This document shows positions 1 to 8,866 of a DNA stretch of 64,000 nt, piece after piece (the stretch's first letter is position 1; the number at the start of each line of letters is the position of its first letter). The translations under genes and the position numbers were made by a program. The stretch comes from Ruegeria atlantica. GTDB lineage: Bacteria; Pseudomonadota; Alphaproteobacteria; Rhodobacterales; Rhodobacteraceae. Below the pieces are notes generated by a model. That model was not told the origin of the DNA. It saw nothing but the letters and a program-made list of their open reading frames with translations, and searched no databases. The stretch is from the NCBI GenBank assembly GCA_013032095.1, contig WQBJ01000018.1, forward strand, positions 1 through 64,000, in the 5' to 3' direction.

Positions 1-122
1 CGCTGATCGAAGCCCTGATCAACCAGGAACTCGGTGAGCCCTTCCGCCGCGACGCCATGAAAAAACCCGTCGCCGTCGCAGGCATCGACGCCGCAGACAT
101 GACACCTCAAACAGAGGCCTGA
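1..122 (+). CDS. xsc: Sulfoacetaldehyde acetyltransferase, C-terminal end (partial)
   Basis: Only the last 39 codons are inside the window, read from base 3 to the TGA at 120-122. The tail contains ELGEPFRRDAMKKP followed by a short acidic end, which I recognise as the C-terminus of Xsc, the thiamine-diphosphate enzyme that converts sulfoacetaldehyde and phosphate to acetyl phosphate and sulfite. The next gene, pta, starts five bases after the stop and uses the acetyl phosphate; soeABC further downstream would handle the sulfite. The assignment rests on a short tail plus context, so it is good but not certain. Confidence 0.8.
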   Translation, partial: LIEALINQELGEPFRRDAMKKPVAVAGIDAADMTPQTEA

Positions 123-127
123 TCGCT

Positions 128-1150
128 GTGAAGCCCCTACGTCAAATTCTTGGGGCTGCGACCAGTTCCAAAAAGATCATCGCCCTCGCCGAGGGCGATG
201 ATCCACGTGTTGTAGAAGGTGCGCTGAAAGCGCGTGCCGAGAACGCCGCCGATATCATCCTTGTGGGCGAGCACGCCAAAGTGACCGCTCTGCTGGCCGA
301 AAAAGGCGGAGCGGATGTTGACGGGATCGAGATCCACGATCCGGCCACATCCCCCCACACAGATCGGTTCGCCGCAGCTTATTACGAGTTGCGCAAGCAC
401 AAGGGCATGACGCCCGAAAAGGCGCAAGAACTGATCAAGAGCCGCCTAAACTATGCAGCGATGCTGGTCCATCTCGGACTGGCGGACGGAACAGTCGGTG
501 GCGCAGTTGAAACCACTTCCGATACCGTGCGCGCCGCTTTGCAGATCATCGGCAAAGCGACGAACGCTCATATGGTGTCCAGCTTCTTCCTGATGATCTA
601 CGACCGCGATCACCACGCGGTTCAGGGCGTGCACATCTTTGCCGATTGCGGATTGGTCGTCGACCCCGACGAACGGGAACTGGCCGAGATCGCTCAGGCC
701 TCGGCAACGTCCTACCATGCGCTGACCGGTGAGGTGCCGCGCGTTGCGATGCTGTCTTTCTCGACCAGCGGCAGCGCCAACCACCCCAAAGTTTCAAAGG
801 TGGTCGAGGCCACTCGCATCGCCAAAGCCGCCAGCCCGCATCTTCTCATCGACGGAGAGCTACAATTCGACGCCGCCTACGTGCCCGAGGTGGCCAGCAA
901 GAAGGCCAAGAACTCACCGCTTGAGGGACAGGCCAACGTGTTCGTCTTCCCCAATCTCGATGCCGGCAATCTGGGCTACAAGATCGCACAGCGCATTGGC
1001 GGGGCAGAGGCCATCGGACCGGTGCTGCAGGGCCTTGCAAAACCCGCAAACGATCTTTCGCGGGGCTGTTCAGCCGATGACGTACTGCACATGATCGCCG
1101 TCACGGCGGTACAGGCACAACACACCGCGGCAGCGCCCGAGACGTGTTGA
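128..1150 (+). CDS. pta: Phosphate acetyltransferase (short form)
   Basis: This 340-residue protein is a short-form phosphotransacetylase that interconverts acetyl phosphate and acetyl-CoA in the cytoplasm. The family signature is near the C-terminus, with VFPNLDAGNLGYK followed by GPVLQGLAKPANDLSRG. The GTG at 128 is the only sensible start, five bases after the upstream Xsc stop, so the two are probably translated from one message. In the xsc-pta arrangement known from roseobacters, Pta conserves the energy of the acetyl phosphate made from sulfoacetaldehyde. The N-terminal DRTGG domains of long Pta proteins are absent, as expected for this clade. Confidence 0.93.
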   Translation: MKPLRQILGAATSSKKIIALAEGDDPRVVEGALKARAENAADIILVGEHAKVTALLAEKGGADVDGIEIHDPATSPHTDRFAAAYYELRKHKGMTPEKAQELIKSRLNYAAMLVHLGLADGTVGGAVETTSDTVRAALQIIGKATNAHMVSSFFLMIYDRDHHAVQGVHIFADCGLVVDPDERELAEIAQASATSYHALTGEVPRVAMLSFSTSGSANHPKVSKVVEATRIAKAASPHLLIDGELQFDAAYVPEVASKKAKNSPLEGQANVFVFPNLDAGNLGYKIAQRIGGAEAIGPVLQGLAKPANDLSRGCSADDVLHMIAVTAVQAQHTAAAPETC

Positions 1151-1228
1151 CCCGGTCACCGCATACTTTCGTCGGATTTACCGCCGATGACGCGATGTCC
1201 GCCCCGCGAGGCGTTTTTAGAGTGCTGC

Positions 1229-1258
1229 TATCGGCCGGGGTTTCGAACCCGGCCGATA
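1229..1258 (+). terminator. Strong intercistronic hairpin between pta and soeA
   Basis: Bases 1229-1239 and 1248-1258 form a perfect 11-bp GC-rich stem with an eight-base loop. No T run follows directly, so it is not a textbook intrinsic terminator. It lies 79 bases after the pta stop and 119 bases before soeA. It may terminate or attenuate the xsc-pta transcript, or protect its 3' end. Confidence 0.55.
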
Positions 1259-1377
1259 CAATCCATACTCGGACTGTCTACACCCTGATCTCCACAGAAA
1301 CTCTTTTTATTGCAGGATTTATCCTAGCCGGACTAACATTTCTCACCTGACACGCTGCCCCGACAGAAGGACGCCAG

Positions 1378-4197
1378 ATGACCATCCAGCAACCGCAGAT
1401 CGACACCAGCCCAAAAGTTTCGGACGAGGTCCGGCGCACCACCTGTTACATGTGCGCCTGTCGCTGTGGCATCAACGTGCATATGAAGGATGGCAAGGTT
1501 GCCTATATCGAAGGCAACCGAGACCACCCGGTGAACAAGGGTGTTCTGTGCGCCAAGGGCAGCGCCGGTATCATGCAGGTCAACGCGCCGTCTCGCTTGC
1601 GAAAACCCCTAAGGCGGGTCGGCCCGCGAGGGTCGGGCGAGTTCCGCGAGATCGAGTGGGACGAAGCGATCAGCACCGCCGTCGGGTGGCTGAACGAACT
1701 GCACGAGACTGCTCCGCAAAAGCTGGCCTTTTTTACTGGCCGCGATCAGAGCCAAAGCTTCACTTCATTCTGGGCGCAGAACTTCGGCACCCCGAACTAT
1801 GCGGCCCATGGCGGGTTCTGCTCGGTCAACATGGCGGCGGGTGGCATCTACACAATGGGCGGCGCGTTTTGGGAGTTCGGCCAACCTGATTGGGAGCACA
1901 CCAAACTGTTCATGCTGTTTGGCGTCGCTGAGGACCACGACAGCAACCCGATCAAGATGGGCATCGGCAAGATCAAGAAACGCGGCGCGCGGGTGATCGG
2001 GGTGAACCCGATCCGATCCGGCTATAACGCCGTTGCCGATGATTGGGTTGGGATTACACCCGGCACCGATGGTCTATTCATCCTGTCCTTGATCCACGTG
2101 CTGATGAAGGCGGGCAAGATCGATCTGGACTATCTCAGCCGCTACACCAATGCGCCAGTTCTGGTGAATGCCGCCGAAGGTCCGGAAAAAGGTCTGTTCC
2201 TGCGCGATTCCGACGGCAAGCCACTGGTGATCGACCGGGTGACCGGCGAACCAACTGCTTTCGACAAACCGGGGGTTCGCCCAGATCTGTCGGCCACTTA
2301 CGAAAAAGACGGGATCACCCATCGGCCAGTTTTCCACTTGATGGCTGAAAAGTACATTTCCGACGATCACGCCCCGGAAGCCGTGGCCGAACGGTGCGGT
2401 ATATCCTCCAAGCGTATTCGCGCCATCGCCGCGGAAATTGCCCGTGTGGCCTTTGACGAGGCCATCGAGCTGGATCACGAATGGACCGATTTCCGAGGCG
2501 AGACGCATTCGAAGATGATCGGGCGCCCTGTTAGTTTTCACGCTATGCGCGGCATCTCGGCCCATGCCAACGGGTTCCAGACTTGCCGTTCGCTGCACGT
2601 GCTGCAAATCCTTCTGGGAACAGTCGAGGTGCCCGGTGGTTTCCGCTTTAAACCGCCCTACCCCAAACCCGTCGAAGCCCATCCAACGCCACATGGCGAC
2701 CGCCGTCCTGGACGTCCGCTGGAGGGCCCGCATCTGGGCTTCCCACGCGGCCCCGAAGACCTGCTGCTGGATGAGTGCGGAACTCCTCAACGCATCGATA
2801 AGGCGTTCACTTGGGAAAATCCGATGTCTTCCCATGGGCTGATGCATATGGTGATCTCGAACGCGGCCGTTGGCGATCCCTACAAAATCGACACGCTGTT
2901 CATGTATATGGCGAACATGTCGTGGAACTCGTCCATGAACACTAAGGGCGTTATGGAGATGCTGACCGCCCGCAACGAAGATGGCAAATACGTCATCCCC
3001 AAGATCATCTATTCCGATGCCTATTCCTCGGAAATGGTTGCCTATGCCGACCTTATCCTGCCCGACACCACCTATCTGGAACGGCACGACTGTATCTCGC
3101 TGCTCGACCGCCCGATTTGCGAGGCCGACGCCGCCGCTGACGCCATCCGCTGGCCTGTGGTTGAACCCGACCGCGACGTGCGCGGATTCCAGTCGGTGCT
3201 GATCGAACTGGCCAATCGTATGAACCTGCCGGGTTTCACCAACGAAGACGGTACGCCCAAGTGGAAGGACTACGCCGACTATATAGTCAACCACCAGCGC
3301 AAGCCGGGGATCGGCCCACTGGCCGGGTTCCGCGGAGAAAACGGCGAAAAGCAAGGCCGCGGAGAGGTCAATCCTGACCAACTGAACCGCTACATCGAGA
3401 ATGGCGGGTTCTACGTCGCGCATATTCCCGAAGGTGCAGATTACTACAAGCCTTGGAACACGGCTTATCAGGACTGGGCCGTGGACATGGGTATCTATGA
3501 CAGCCCTCAACCCTATCTTTTCCAGCTCTATTCGGAACCGATGCGCAAGTTCCAACTGGCGGCCGAAGGTCACGGAGACCGGCAACCGCCCGAACATCTG
3601 CGCCAGCGCATCAAGGACACGATGGACCCGCTGCCGATCTGGTATGAAACCGACCAACAGGGCAACGACGGGTTCACCGTCAATGCCCTGACCCAGCGCC
3701 CGATGGCGATGTATCACAGCTGGGGCACTCAGAATGCATGGCTTCGCCAGTTGCACGGGCGCAACCCGCTCTATGTTCCGACCAAATTAATGCGGGAACA
3801 TGGGCTGCAGGACGGTGATTGGGCCAAGGTCAGCTCTCCACACGGGGAAATCACCGTCCCGGTGATGGAGATGGCCGCGCTGAACGACAACACCGTCTGG
3901 ACATGGAACGCCATCGGCAAACGCAAAGGCGCATGGGCGCTACAGGAGGATGCACCGGAGGCCACCAAGGGCTTCCTGCTGAACCACCTGATTCACGAAC
4001 TGCTGCCGCCGAAAGGCGACGGGCAACGCTGGGCCAATTCTGACCCAATCACCGGGCAGGCCGCATGGTTCGACCTGAAAGTAAAAATCGAAAAAGCCGA
4101 AGCCCCAAGTGACGCCGAAAGCCAACCCGAGTTTGGCCCGATCACGTCACCCGTTGGCACTGGCCCGAAAGATCTGGCGTGGAAGGTAGGTAAATGA
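1378..4197 (+). CDS. soeA: Sulfite dehydrogenase SoeA, molybdopterin catalytic subunit
   Basis: This 939-residue protein belongs to the DMSO reductase family of molybdopterin oxidoreductases. Near the N-terminus C23, C26, C30 and C58 form the C-x2-C-x3-C-x27-C motif that binds a [4Fe-4S] cluster. A molybdopterin dinucleotide-binding domain occupies the last third. There is no twin-arginine signal, so the enzyme should face the cytoplasm, which matches the SoeABC sulfite dehydrogenase rather than periplasmic SorAB. The stop overlaps the soeB start in ATGA. The position after xsc-pta supports sulfite as substrate, although other members of the family use different substrates. Confidence 0.85.
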   Translation: MTIQQPQIDTSPKVSDEVRRTTCYMCACRCGINVHMKDGKVAYIEGNRDHPVNKGVLCAKGSAGIMQVNAPSRLRKPLRRVGPRGSGEFREIEWDEAISTAVGWLNELHETAPQKLAFFTGRDQSQSFTSFWAQNFGTPNYAAHGGFCSVNMAAGGIYTMGGAFWEFGQPDWEHTKLFMLFGVAEDHDSNPIKMGIGKIKKRGARVIGVNPIRSGYNAVADDWVGITPGTDGLFILSLIHVLMKAGKIDLDYLSRYTNAPVLVNAAEGPEKGLFLRDSDGKPLVIDRVTGEPTAFDKPGVRPDLSATYEKDGITHRPVFHLMAEKYISDDHAPEAVAERCGISSKRIRAIAAEIARVAFDEAIELDHEWTDFRGETHSKMIGRPVSFHAMRGISAHANGFQTCRSLHVLQILLGTVEVPGGFRFKPPYPKPVEAHPTPHGDRRPGRPLEGPHLGFPRGPEDLLLDECGTPQRIDKAFTWENPMSSHGLMHMVISNAAVGDPYKIDTLFMYMANMSWNSSMNTKGVMEMLTARNEDGKYVIPKIIYSDAYSSEMVAYADLILPDTTYLERHDCISLLDRPICEADAAADAIRWPVVEPDRDVRGFQSVLIELANRMNLPGFTNEDGTPKWKDYADYIVNHQRKPGIGPLAGFRGENGEKQGRGEVNPDQLNRYIENGGFYVAHIPEGADYYKPWNTAYQDWAVDMGIYDSPQPYLFQLYSEPMRKFQLAAEGHGDRQPPEHLRQRIKDTMDPLPIWYETDQQGNDGFTVNALTQRPMAMYHSWGTQNAWLRQLHGRNPLYVPTKLMREHGLQDGDWAKVSSPHGEITVPVMEMAALNDNTVWTWNAIGKRKGAWALQEDAPEATKGFLLNHLIHELLPPKGDGQRWANSDPITGQAAWFDLKVKIEKAEAPSDAESQPEFGPITSPVGTGPKDLAWKVGK

Positions 4198-4943
4198 CTC
4201 AACTCCCTCAATCCACAGAACGCAAGATGGGTCTGGTCATTGACCTGGATACCTGTGTTGGTTGCCATGCCTGCGTGATCTCCTGCAAAGGCTGGAACAC
4301 CGAAAACTACGGCGTGCCTCTGTCGGATCAGGACGCCTATGGCGCGAATCCGTCAGGCACCTTCCTTAACCGCGTGCATTCCTACGAAGTACAGCCGGCC
4401 GAAGGGCCTGCCCAACTGATCCACTTCCCCAAGTCCTGCCTGCATTGCGAAGACGCACCTTGCGTCACCGTATGCCCTACAGGGGCCAGCTATAAGCGGG
4501 TCGAGGACGGGATCGTTCTGGTTAATGAAAGCGACTGCATCGGCTGCGGCCTATGTGCATGGTCCTGCCCCTATGGCGCGCGTGAACTGGATGTGGCCGA
4601 AGGTGTGATGAAAAAATGCACCCTCTGCGTGGACCGTATCTATAACGAGAACCTGCCCGAGGTTGATCGCGTCCCCTCCTGCGTACGAACCTGCCCCGCT
4701 GGCGCACGTCATTTCGGTGATCTGGGCGACCCGGACAGCGATGTCAGCAAACTAGTCGCTGAGCGCGAGGGCATGGACCTGATGCCAGAAATGGGCACCA
4801 AACCCGTCAACAAGTACCTGCCGCCACGGCCCAAGGATCAGATCGAGGAGCAGATCGACATTCTGGCCCCGCTGCTGGCCCCGGTCGCCGAAGAGCCCAA
4901 AGGATTCCTGGGCTGGCTCGACAAAACTCTGGAGAAGCTCTGA
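4194..4943 (+). CDS. soeB: Sulfite dehydrogenase SoeB, iron-sulfur electron-transfer subunit
   Basis: This is a 249-residue DmsB/NrfC-like ferredoxin subunit. Four cysteine groups are visible, beginning with C21, C24, C27 and C31, then CLHCEDAPC, CIGCGLCAWSC and CTLC with CVRTC, enough for four [4Fe-4S] clusters. It should carry electrons from the SoeA molybdenum site to the membrane subunit SoeC. The start ATG overlaps the soeA stop and its own stop overlaps the soeC start, so the three subunits are translationally coupled. The C-terminal 50 residues are variable and end in a short amphipathic stretch. Confidence 0.87.
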   Translation: MTQLPQSTERKMGLVIDLDTCVGCHACVISCKGWNTENYGVPLSDQDAYGANPSGTFLNRVHSYEVQPAEGPAQLIHFPKSCLHCEDAPCVTVCPTGASYKRVEDGIVLVNESDCIGCGLCAWSCPYGARELDVAEGVMKKCTLCVDRIYNENLPEVDRVPSCVRTCPAGARHFGDLGDPDSDVSKLVAEREGMDLMPEMGTKPVNKYLPPRPKDQIEEQIDILAPLLAPVAEEPKGFLGWLDKTLEKL

Positions 4944-5830
4944 TGCATCCGGCCCCTTCTGTCATCATCTTCACTACCTGTTCCGGGCTGGGCTTCGGCT
5001 TGCTGTTTTTCCTCGGGCTAGGCCAACCCGCAGTTACCGGCTTCGTCGCGTTCGTCTTCTACGTCATCGCCTATGCACTGGCAGTGGGCGGGCTGCTGGC
5101 CTCAACCTTCCACCTGGGTCACCCTGAACGTGCGTGGAAAGCATTCAGCCAATGGAAATCCAGCTGGCTTAGCCGTGAAGGAATATGTGCCGTTGCTGCG
5201 CTGATCGTCATGGCGCTGTACGCGTTGGGTGCAGTGTTCCTGCACAGCCACTGGACAGTATTGGGGTGGATCGGTGCGCTCCTCAGCCTAGCCACGGTGT
5301 TTACCACCTCGATGATCTATACCCAGCTCAAGACCGTCCCGCGTTGGAACATGAATCTGACACCAGCAATGTTTCTGTCATTCAGTCTGGCAGGCGGAGC
5401 GCTATTGGCCGGAGCTGAGGCTCTAGCGCCCTGGCTGCTGGCCATCGCAGGAGCAGTGCAGCTAGCCTATTGGGCCCAGGGAGACGGCGCCTTCGCCCGG
5501 GCTGGAACGACTCTGGGCAGTGCCACTGGATTGGGAGATCGGGGCAACGTCCGCGCGTTCGAGCCGCCGCACACCGGAACCAACTATCTGCTGCGCGAAT
5601 TCGTCCACGTGGTCGGGCGCAAACATGCGCAGAAACTGCGGGTAATTTCCCTTGGGCTTGCTTTTGCACTGCCTTTGCTGCTGATCCTGATCCCGGTCTC
5701 GGGCCTTGTGGTCAAACATATCTTTGCGCTGCTGGCCGTGCTGTCGCATCTGACCGGCGTCGTGGTGTCTCGTTGGCTGTTCTTCGCGCAGGCAGAACAC
5801 GTAGTCGGGCTGTACTACGGAAAACGTTAA
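4943..5830 (+). CDS. soeC: Sulfite dehydrogenase SoeC, DmsC/NrfD-like membrane anchor
   Basis: The 295-residue protein is strongly hydrophobic with about eight membrane spans, as in the DmsC/NrfD family that anchors molybdoenzymes and passes electrons to quinone. The conserved STFHLGHPERAWKAF segment after the second span is typical of DmsC-type anchors. It starts on the last base of soeB (TGATG overlap) and is the last gene of the operon; a hairpin follows. With SoeAB it would form a membrane-bound complex facing the cytoplasm that delivers sulfite electrons to the respiratory chain. Confidence 0.85.
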   Translation: MHPAPSVIIFTTCSGLGFGLLFFLGLGQPAVTGFVAFVFYVIAYALAVGGLLASTFHLGHPERAWKAFSQWKSSWLSREGICAVAALIVMALYALGAVFLHSHWTVLGWIGALLSLATVFTTSMIYTQLKTVPRWNMNLTPAMFLSFSLAGGALLAGAEALAPWLLAIAGAVQLAYWAQGDGAFARAGTTLGSATGLGDRGNVRAFEPPHTGTNYLLREFVHVVGRKHAQKLRVISLGLAFALPLLLILIPVSGLVVKHIFALLAVLSHLTGVVVSRWLFFAQAEHVVGLYYGKR

Positions 5831-5843
5831 GTCACAGCACAAA

Positions 5844-5878
5844 AAAGGGCGGCACTCTGAAACCAGAGCCCGCCCTTT
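5844..5878. terminator. Bidirectional terminator between soeC and dapA
   Basis: Bases 5844-5851 pair with 5871-5878, and an inner stem pairs 5855-5859 with 5864-5868. On the minus strand the stem is followed by six T residues (A run at 5841-5846), so it should terminate dapA well. On the plus strand the T tract is weak but the stem lies just after soeC. Confidence 0.75.
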
Positions 5879-5895
5879 GCTTCTTCAAAACGGCC

Positions 5896-6768
5896 TTATA
5901 TCAGGCCAGCGTGCGCCATTGCGGCGTCGATGGTAGCCTTGGTGCTGTTTTCCAGTCGCGTCAGAGGTGAGCGCACCTCTTCGCTGCACAGACCCAGCTT
6001 GCTGAGCGCGTATTTTGCACCAACCAATCCCGGTTCGATGAAAATCGCTTCGTGCAGCGGCATCAGGCGGTCCTGATATTCCAGCGCCTTGGCGTAGTCA
6101 CCATCCAGTGTCGCCTGCTGGAACTCGGCGCAGAGTTTTGGCGCCACGTTTGCGGTGACCGAGATGCAGCCCACGCCGCCATGCGCGTTGAAGCCCAACG
6201 CAGTGGCGTCCTCACCCGACAGTTGGCAGAACTCCGGCCCGCAGGTGGCGCGCTGCTGACTGACACGGGCCAGATCGCCGGTCGCATCCTTAACGCCAAC
6301 GATGCGCGGCAGCTTGGCCAGCTCACCCATCGTCTCCGGCGTCATGTCGATGACCGAGCGACCGGGGATGTTGTAGATGATGATCGGAATATCCGCGCAA
6401 TCATGCAGCGCGCGGAAATGCGTGATCAGACCCTTCTGGGTGGGCTTGTTGTAGTAGGGCGTCACGACCAACGCCGCGTCCGCACCGATCCGTTCAGCGA
6501 ATCGCACGAAGCGGATCGCTTCGACCGTGTTATTCGAGCCCGCACCGGCAATGACCGGCACACGACCCGCCGAGGCTTTGACTACCTCTTCCACGACCGT
6601 TTCATGCTCTTCATGGCTGAGCGTAGGGCTTTCACCAGTGGTACCTACGGGCACCAGCCCGGTCGAGCCTTCCTGAATCTGCCATTCCACCAAGTGTTTG
6701 AGCGTCTTCAGGTCCAACTCGCCGTTTGTGAACGGGGTGACGAGGGCTGGCATTGAGCCTTTGAACAT
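5896..6768 (-). CDS. dapA: 4-hydroxy-tetrahydrodipicolinate synthase
   Basis: This 290-residue TIM-barrel lyase condenses pyruvate with aspartate semialdehyde, the first committed step to diaminopimelate and lysine. The GTTGES motif supplies the paired threonines of the active site, YNIPGRS contains the catalytic tyrosine, and VGVKDATGD carries the lysine that forms the Schiff base. The length matches the family. It is transcribed divergently from the transglycosylase gene across about 130 bases. DapC, a later enzyme of the same pathway, lies at 38237-39418. Confidence 0.95.
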   Translation of the reverse strand: MFKGSMPALVTPFTNGELDLKTLKHLVEWQIQEGSTGLVPVGTTGESPTLSHEEHETVVEEVVKASAGRVPVIAGAGSNNTVEAIRFVRFAERIGADAALVVTPYYNKPTQKGLITHFRALHDCADIPIIIYNIPGRSVIDMTPETMGELAKLPRIVGVKDATGDLARVSQQRATCGPEFCQLSGEDATALGFNAHGGVGCISVTANVAPKLCAEFQQATLDGDYAKALEYQDRLMPLHEAIFIEPGLVGAKYALSKLGLCSEEVRSPLTRLENSTKATIDAAMAHAGLI

Positions 6769-6901
6769 GACACGCTCCTTGGTGTGCGGTTAGCAAATTT
6801 TGCACCACGGGCCATCACAATCGTCGCGATGTGAGTTGATCCCGGCGGCGCAAGGTTTATCCTGAGTGGCTGTATCCTTGGTTGGTTGGGAAATGCAAGG
6901 C

Positions 6902-8866
6902 ATGACACGCGTTCTGGCACTTTTGATAGCAATGATTCTGGGGTCAATCGGGCAGGCGCGAGCCGATGCAGTGGGAGATCTGCGTGCCGGAATGAATGAA
7001 ATGCGCAAGGGCGACTGGAATGGTGCCCTGCAGGTGGCGGGCCAACGGGGATCGGTCAGCCGCGATATCATCGTCTGGCACTGGTTGCGCGAGGGCTTTG
7101 GAAGCTCGGGTGACGTGCTGGTGTTTCTGGATCGTAGGCCGGATTGGCCCGGTCTGGCCTGGTTGCGGCGCAAGAGCGAGCCCGCTTTTACCGGGGCCGA
7201 TCCTGACCGAGTGCTGAAATTCTATGCCGACGTGCCGCCGCAAACCGCCGAAGGCGCGCTAAACTATGCTGTTGCGTTGAAGGCAAAGGGCCGTCAGGGC
7301 GACGCCGAAGCCGATATCGTGGCTGCATGGCGTACCATGCCGATGGGCAAGGGCCTTCAGAAGGACTACCTTGAGAATTTTGGCAAGTTGTTGAAACCCC
7401 ACCATGCTGCAAGGCTGGATCGGATGCTGTGGGACAACCATCTGGTCAGCGCGGGGCAGATGCTGTCACTGGTCAGTGCAGATCAGCGCAAGCTGGCCGA
7501 GGCGCGGATTGCCCTTCAAAAACGCCAACCCGGTGTGGATGGCAAAGTAGCAGCGGTGCCGAAATCCGTCGCCGACTCTCCGGGGCTGGCTTTTGATCGG
7601 TTCGTGTGGCGTGACAAGAAAGAGCTGGATGACAGCGCGATTGACCTGATGCTGGCGCGCTCAACCGGACCGGATGCGCTAGGTGAGCCTGACAAATGGG
7701 CCGAGGGCCGGCGCCGTCTGGCGCGGCTTGAGATGCGCAATGGCAGTTCAAACCGGGCGTATCAGATCGCGGCGAACCACCACATGACCCCGGAAATGGG
7801 TTATGCCTACGCGGATCTTGAGTGGCTGGCGGGCTTCCTCGCCCTGCGTAAGCTGAATGATCCAGAGACGGCCGTGCGACATTTCCAAAACTTCTCGGGC
7901 GCGGTGCAGTCGCCAATCTCGAAAGGGCGTGGCGGCTATTGGCTGGGCCGAGCATATGCCGCAAAGGGGGATGCTGACAAAGCTTATGAAGCTTATGCGA
8001 TGGGTGCGGATTATCAGACCTCGTTCTACGGTCTGCTGGCCGCCGAGCGGATTGGGCGACCTTTTGATACTGAGTTGGCCAACCCGCGTCGGGCGCCACA
8101 TTGGAAACAGGCTGACTTTGCGGATTCCAGCGTGCTGGAGGCTGGTCTTCTGTTGCTGCGCGCGGGTGAGGACACCCTGTCCGAACGCTTCCTGACCCAT
8201 CTGGTGGAAGAACTGGATCAAGTACAGGCCACGCAACTAGGCGATCTGGTGATCGAGTTGAAAGAACCGCATCTCGCGGTAATGATCGCCAAACGGGCGG
8301 CGAAAACCGGTATTGTTCTGCCTGCTGCCTATTATCCGGTGCATCCGGTTGCCGATATGGGCCTGCCCATGGCGAAAGAGATGACGCTGGCGATCGCCCG
8401 CCGCGAAAGCGAATTCGACCCCGTTGTCGTTAGCGGCGCAGGTGCACGCGGGTTGATGCAGGTGATGCCTGCTACGGCGCAACTGGTGGCCAAAGAGCTT
8501 GGCATTCTCAGCGGGCACAAGACGGTCAATCTGACCTCGGACTGGAAGTACAACGCCAAACTCGGCGCAAATTACCTCTCTGGTCTGGCGGCCGATTTCA
8601 ATGGCAATGTGGTGATGATGGCTGCGGGCTACAACGCCGGACCGCGTCGCCCGATCTCGTGGATGGATCGGTATGGTGACCCGCGCGCTGATGAGATTGA
8701 CGTGGTCGACTGGATCGAGACCATCCCCTTCAGCGAGACCCGCAACTACGTGATGCGCGTGGCTGAAAGCCTGCCGGTTTATCGCGCGCGGCTGGGTCAA
8801 CCTGCGCTGCCGATTCCGTTCTCGCAGGAGCTGGTCGGGTCAACTCTGGCGTCGTTCGCGCCATAG
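6902..8866 (+). CDS. slt: Soluble lytic murein transglycosylase (Slt-like)
   Basis: The protein of 654 residues begins with a Sec signal peptide ending near QARA, followed by a long alpha-helical superhelical region and a C-terminal SLT domain. The catalytic glutamate lies in ARRESEFDP, and the GLMQVMPATA and AAGYNAGP motifs are typical of family 1 lytic transglycosylases. It cleaves peptidoglycan glycan strands in the periplasm. I chose the ATG at 6902 because it gives a clean signal peptide and has AAGG just upstream; an in-frame GTG at 6866 would add 12 unlikely residues. The 3' end overlaps the convergent transporter gene by 27 bases. Confidence 0.9.
   Translation: MTRVLALLIAMILGSIGQARADAVGDLRAGMNEMRKGDWNGALQVAGQRGSVSRDIIVWHWLREGFGSSGDVLVFLDRRPDWPGLAWLRRKSEPAFTGADPDRVLKFYADVPPQTAEGALNYAVALKAKGRQGDAEADIVAAWRTMPMGKGLQKDYLENFGKLLKPHHAARLDRMLWDNHLVSAGQMLSLVSADQRKLAEARIALQKRQPGVDGKVAAVPKSVADSPGLAFDRFVWRDKKELDDSAIDLMLARSTGPDALGEPDKWAEGRRRLARLEMRNGSSNRAYQIAANHHMTPEMGYAYADLEWLAGFLALRKLNDPETAVRHFQNFSGAVQSPISKGRGGYWLGRAYAAKGDADKAYEAYAMGADYQTSFYGLLAAERIGRPFDTELANPRRAPHWKQADFADSSVLEAGLLLLRAGEDTLSERFLTHLVEELDQVQATQLGDLVIELKEPHLAVMIAKRAAKTGIVLPAAYYPVHPVADMGLPMAKEMTLAIARRESEFDPVVVSGAGARGLMQVMPATAQLVAKELGILSGHKTVNLTSDWKYNAKLGANYLSGLAADFNGNVVMMAAGYNAGPRRPISWMDRYGDPRADEIDVVDWIETIPFSETRNYVMRVAESLPVYRARLGQPALPIPFSQELVGSTLASFAP

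Noticed and set aside
1144-1350. 68-codon frame after pta
   Set aside because: It crosses the strong hairpin at 1229-1258, has no ribosome-binding site and no recognisable protein features.
2074-3756. 560-codon open frame antisense to soeA
   Set aside because: It is a shadow of the GC-rich codon pattern of soeA. The sense protein has full family motifs; the antisense product has none.
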